Source of the DNA: Mesotaenium endlicherianum
Taxonomy: Eukaryota > Streptophyta > Zygnematophyceae > Zygnematales > Mesotaeniaceae
DNA length: 22,731 nucleotides
Assembly (NCBI GenBank): GCA_009602735.1
Contig: WELA01007467.1
Coordinates: forward strand, 1 to 22,731
Direction: 5' to 3'
Below are positions 20,158 to 22,731 of the stretch, piece after piece. The position numbers and the translations under genes were made by a program. How positions within the stretch are numbered: the first letter of the stretch is position 1; every line of letters starts with the position of its first letter. Under the pieces are notes generated by a model that was given only the letters and a program-made list of their open reading frames with translations, was not told the DNA's origin and ran no database searches.

Positions 20158-22661
20158 ACACACACACGCACGCACACGCACGAGCTCGTGATGTGAGAGC
20201 GCGTTTGCGCGTGCAATTTGAGAGGACAAGAGGGTAAAAGAGGTGTAGGAGACATACCTTGCGCATGAGCATGTGGCCCACGGAGGGCAGGTACTGCATG
20301 ACATACATGAACGCCAGCACCGGCTGCGCAGCTCCCCCCCCGCCCTCCGGCGCACAAAGGTAAGACTTCCAGCAAGTTTTCCAGCATAGTAAGCTAAACC
20401 GGGTCTTGACAGGCACTAGACACCTAGAAAGTTATTTTGGGGGGAGGATCTCCTCCGCGACCAGGATGCATTTTCATGAGTGCACATGCACCGCACAGCC
20501 CACACACACAAGCACACGTACACACTGAAAGACTTACACACACACACACACACACTCACACAAAACGCACGCCTATGCACACTCAAGCCAGACTCACAAG
20601 AAAAAAAGCTATCTGAGCCACCCCCCCCCCTCCCCCCCTCCCCCCCTCGTTCCCACTCCCAAGACCCAACAGGGGGGCAGCTCTGGTGGGCGGAGTTCCA
20701 AGGGCCCTGCGCCTATGTACTGACTCCTTGGCCGAAGGAGATTTTTGGAGCAAGAAGAATGTTCCGGGTCCTTTATTGCAGGTTCGTGCCATGCCATGTA
20801 CTGTTTTTCCACATTCTCAATGGGCAAAGGCCCGCCGTCTACATGCTTCCCTCGCCCCCACCCTTTCTCCCCTCGCCCTTCCACCTTACTTCCTGCCCTC
20901 TCCCCTCCGCCCCCAGGTTCCAACCCCATCTTCTGAAATGCATGAGTATTGGGTAGCCATGCAATGTTGATCGTTGAAAACGTGGGCAGGAAGAGGGGGG
21001 GGCCCTGGAGCATCTCCAGAAACAGAGTCAACCTTTATTTGTCATGCTCGGCCCTCGTATGTGTTTGACAATGCATGTGGAACCCCCCCCTTTCAACTTC
21101 CCTTGCCCCCCTCCCCCCCCGCCTCCTCGCCCCTCCCCAGGAAATCCCTCCACCCTCCATTCCCTTTACCGTCGAATTCTCCTGCCTTGGATCAACATCG
21201 TTATGGGGTTGGGGGGGAAGGGGAGGGGTGAACTGGTGCGGGGGCGCTCAAGGAAGGAAATTAGGCAGATTTGACGCACATGACCTCCAGACATAAGTTT
21301 GGGATGAACATGAGACCAATAAGTGAACACTCTCCCCCTCCCCCTCCCCCTCTCTTCCTTCCTCCCTCTTTCTCCGTCTCTCTGTCTCTCTCTTCCTTGC
21401 CCACTCTGAGTGTGTGTGTGTGTGCGCGCGCGTGTACCTGTCACAAAAAACAAAATGCAAGAGGGCGCGGCGATACCTGGGGGGAGATCCAAGCCTCGGT
21501 GAGGCGGTGACCGGTGGCGGCCACGATAAGCTCCGCGCACCGCGAGGCCGCCATGCGCCCCTGCCGCAGCGCAGGGAGCCAGGCACACAAGCAGGCAGGC
21601 AGGCAGGCAGACAGCCAGCAATTGACAGATGTCCTCCCTTGGTGGCCTCTCCCGTGCACAGGGGGGAGGAAACGGATGCTCGCAATGGTTGGTGCGAGGT
21701 TGCCAAAGAGGAAGCGGAGCAAGGGACTGTGCATGTGAGGAACAGAGAGGAGAGAGAGAGCCATACGCATATGTGTGTGTGTGTGTGTGTGCGTGTGCGT
21801 GTGTGTGTCTGTGTGTGTTGCTGTCCAACATAGGATTCTACACATGCATGCACATTTCTCGTCCCCCCGCTAGGGGGCTTACACAAGTGCTGTCAACAGC
21901 CGGGGGGAGGCCAGGCAGCCCCCTCCTCCAATATCACTCAGCCCTCTGGCGAGCACGAGGGGCCTGGCCCAGCAGCAGCAGTGCCGCACGATGTAAACGA
22001 GTGTGCGGAAGAGATCCTAACACCTGGCTCCGCAGCGTGAACAGCGCTGGTTTTTCTGGTTCCACCTGGCGAGTCCCTCCGGGCTACAGGGCCGGGAGTG
22101 CGAAGCGTCACATGCACGCGCGAGTGACACGTCGTTAGAGCAAGCCCGCACGCTCGAGAGCGCGCCACGCCCCAGGCTCCACTTAGCGAGCTCTCCATAT
22201 GCCAAGCGGTATCTAAACTTTGGGAGGGATTTGAACGACTGTCCACCATGTTGCTTCCGTCCTCCCTCCCTCAGGATATCTTTTTGTCTCACCCATTGTT
22301 CGACAAGTCAAAGTGTGTCTTGCGTGGGGGACTGCCTCCGTTGAACAATGCCATCGTCGAGTACTGTCTCATTGGAATCGACTTCTGGTGCTGTGTGATC
22401 GGGTCATTTCCAAGCCGATTTGGCGGAATGTTTTCTCCATTGTGTTTTTACTTAAGCCAATCGTTTGCATGCTTAAAATTCGCTATCTGACTTCAGATCA
22501 GCCGCAAAGCAGGCCGTGACAGAGAGAGGCCCATCCACCTGCTCTGTCTCTGCGGGGCCGGCGCTGCTGGCAGGCGCGTCGCCAGCTGGCGGCGGGGGAG
22601 GAGGCGACGTGGCGATGGGGCCGGGGCAGACGAGCGTCACTCCGACGTTGTCCGGTACGAG
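19527..22661 (-). CDS. DHRS7-like short-chain dehydrogenase/reductase, C-terminal four exons (partial)
   Basis: SDR enzymes reduce or oxidise carbonyl/hydroxyl groups with NAD(P)H. Minus-strand coding exons are 22661-22539, 21560-21477, 20323-20258 and 19634-19527 (41, 28, 22 and 35 codons plus TAG), with GT-AG introns all in phase 0. The first has GVTLVCPGPIAT, the PGP segment after the SDR active site that contacts the cofactor. Next come RMAASRCAELIVAA and LTEAWISPQ, then VLAFMYVMQYLPSVGHML (hydrophobic), then GPKRVSALKEGQ, DLYNSSLLFG and the C-terminus. This order matches the C-terminal part of the DHRS7 family, including its membrane-proximal hydrophobic stretch. The TGxxxGIG and YxxxK motifs and the start must lie right of the window. 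A Pro/Ala-rich insert follows PGPIAT. The substrate cannot be told. Exon borders come from splice consensus and frame continuity, not transcripts. Confidence 0.82.
20076..20182. repeat. 107-bp alternating purine-pyrimidine tract, mainly (CA)n
   Basis: From gcgcacgcgcg through a long (CA) run to gcacacgcacg, every step alternates between purine and pyrimidine without a break. The left part contains the perfect palindrome gcgcgcatgcgcgc. The tract lies in the last intron of the SDR gene. Confidence 0.95.
20535..20646. repeat. CA microsatellite followed by poly-C tracts
   Basis: A (CA)n run at about 20535-20562 is followed by C-runs broken by single T bases at about 20620-20646. It lies in the intron between the 20258-20323 and 21477-21560 SDR exons. 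Similar C-rich segments recur near 21085-21140 and 21331-21400. Confidence 0.9.
21410..21437. repeat. (TG)n/(CG)n alternating tract
   Basis: A 28-bp strictly alternating purine-pyrimidine run, gtgtgtgt then gcgcgcgcgtgtac, lies about 40 bp downstream of an SDR splice donor on the minus strand, within the intron. Confidence 0.9.
21590..21616. repeat. (GCAG)n short tandem repeat
   Basis: About five units of gcag lie just before the SDR exon at 21560. On the coding strand they read as ctgc repeats and contribute pyrimidines upstream of the splice acceptor. Confidence 0.85.
21762..21808. repeat. (TG)n alternating tract
   Basis: A 47-bp uninterrupted alternating purine-pyrimidine run from catacgcatatg through (TG)n with two CG steps, in the first visible SDR intron. 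Confidence 0.9.
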
Positions 22662-22666
22662 CTGGC

Positions 22667-22673
22667 GAGAGAG

Positions 22674-22731
<58 letters not shown>
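22667..22731. repeat. (GA)n microsatellite at the right edge
   Basis: About 65 bp of nearly pure ga repeat runs off the window. On the SDR coding strand it is (CT)n ending a few bases before the acceptor cgccag at 22662, so it doubles as the polypyrimidine tract. Confidence 0.95.

Noticed and set aside
19425..20237. 270-codon plus-strand open frame
   Set aside because: It is antisense to the last SDR exon and continues through the CA microsatellite as His-Thr repeats, a simple-sequence artefact.
21640..21740. Possible extra SDR exon (minus-strand frame with SPLLRFLFGNLAPTIASI)
   Set aside because: It does not fit the DHRS7-family order, and the exons at 22539 and 21560 already join in frame without it.
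21166..21886. Long minus-strand open frames with Thr-His repeats
   Set aside because: They read through microsatellites in other frames. The supported coding sequence here is only the 84-nt SDR exon at 21477-21560.
1..22731. CRISPR arrays, bacterial operons, rRNA genes
   Set aside because: There are no evenly spaced repeat-spacer arrays, no prokaryotic gene organisation and no recognisable rRNA sequence.

Overview
This is a eukaryotic nuclear window, almost certainly from a green plant or streptophyte alga. It carries a three-exon, chloroplast-targeted early light-induced protein (ELIP) gene, plant-type Ty3/gypsy retrotransposons primed by initiator-Met tRNA, GT-AG introns and long microsatellites. 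The large retroelement share and CA/CT/poly-C-rich introns suggest a repeat-rich genome. A charophyte alga or a non-seed plant is my guess; nothing here fixes the species.

Positions 1-13242 are retrotransposon territory. Element 1 (about 104 to beyond 4105, minus strand) is a decayed Ty3/gypsy copy with gag, protease, reverse transcriptase and RNase H. Near the integrase boundary it is cut off by 103 bp that match its own LTR end in the opposite orientation, most simply a sister copy nested into it. Element 2 (5446-11588, minus strand) is a complete chromovirus: two 744/745-bp LTRs, a perfect 5-bp target duplication, primer-binding site, polypurine tract, gag, pol and a C-terminal chromodomain. 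It is killed by three in-frame TAG codons and one frameshift. A solo LTR of the same family (12500-13242) has its own perfect 5-bp target duplication.

In both elements gag and pol are joined in the -1 frame. At the junction both show a slippery-type heptamer, a 5-8 nt spacer and a perfect 9-bp stem whose 5' arm ends inside the gag TAA codon. The two stems share five inner pairs, while the four outer pairs differ in sequence yet still pair. This is the most interesting signal in the window.

Positions 13243-15404 are non-coding repeats: a diverged ~650-bp tandem duplication, then a ~0.93-kb non-autonomous inverted-repeat element with ~240-bp termini. Positions 15405-16475 hold the ELIP upstream region.

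The ELIP gene (16476-17876, plus strand) encodes a 196-residue thylakoid chlorophyll-binding photoprotective protein. Convergent to it on the minus strand lie the last four coding exons (22661 down to 19527) of a DHRS7-like short-chain dehydrogenase/reductase; its Rossmann and catalytic part lies beyond the right edge. Its introns hold long alternating purine-pyrimidine tracts (the largest 107 bp), poly-C runs and a (CT)n tract next to a splice acceptor. I see no functional link between ELIP and the SDR gene.
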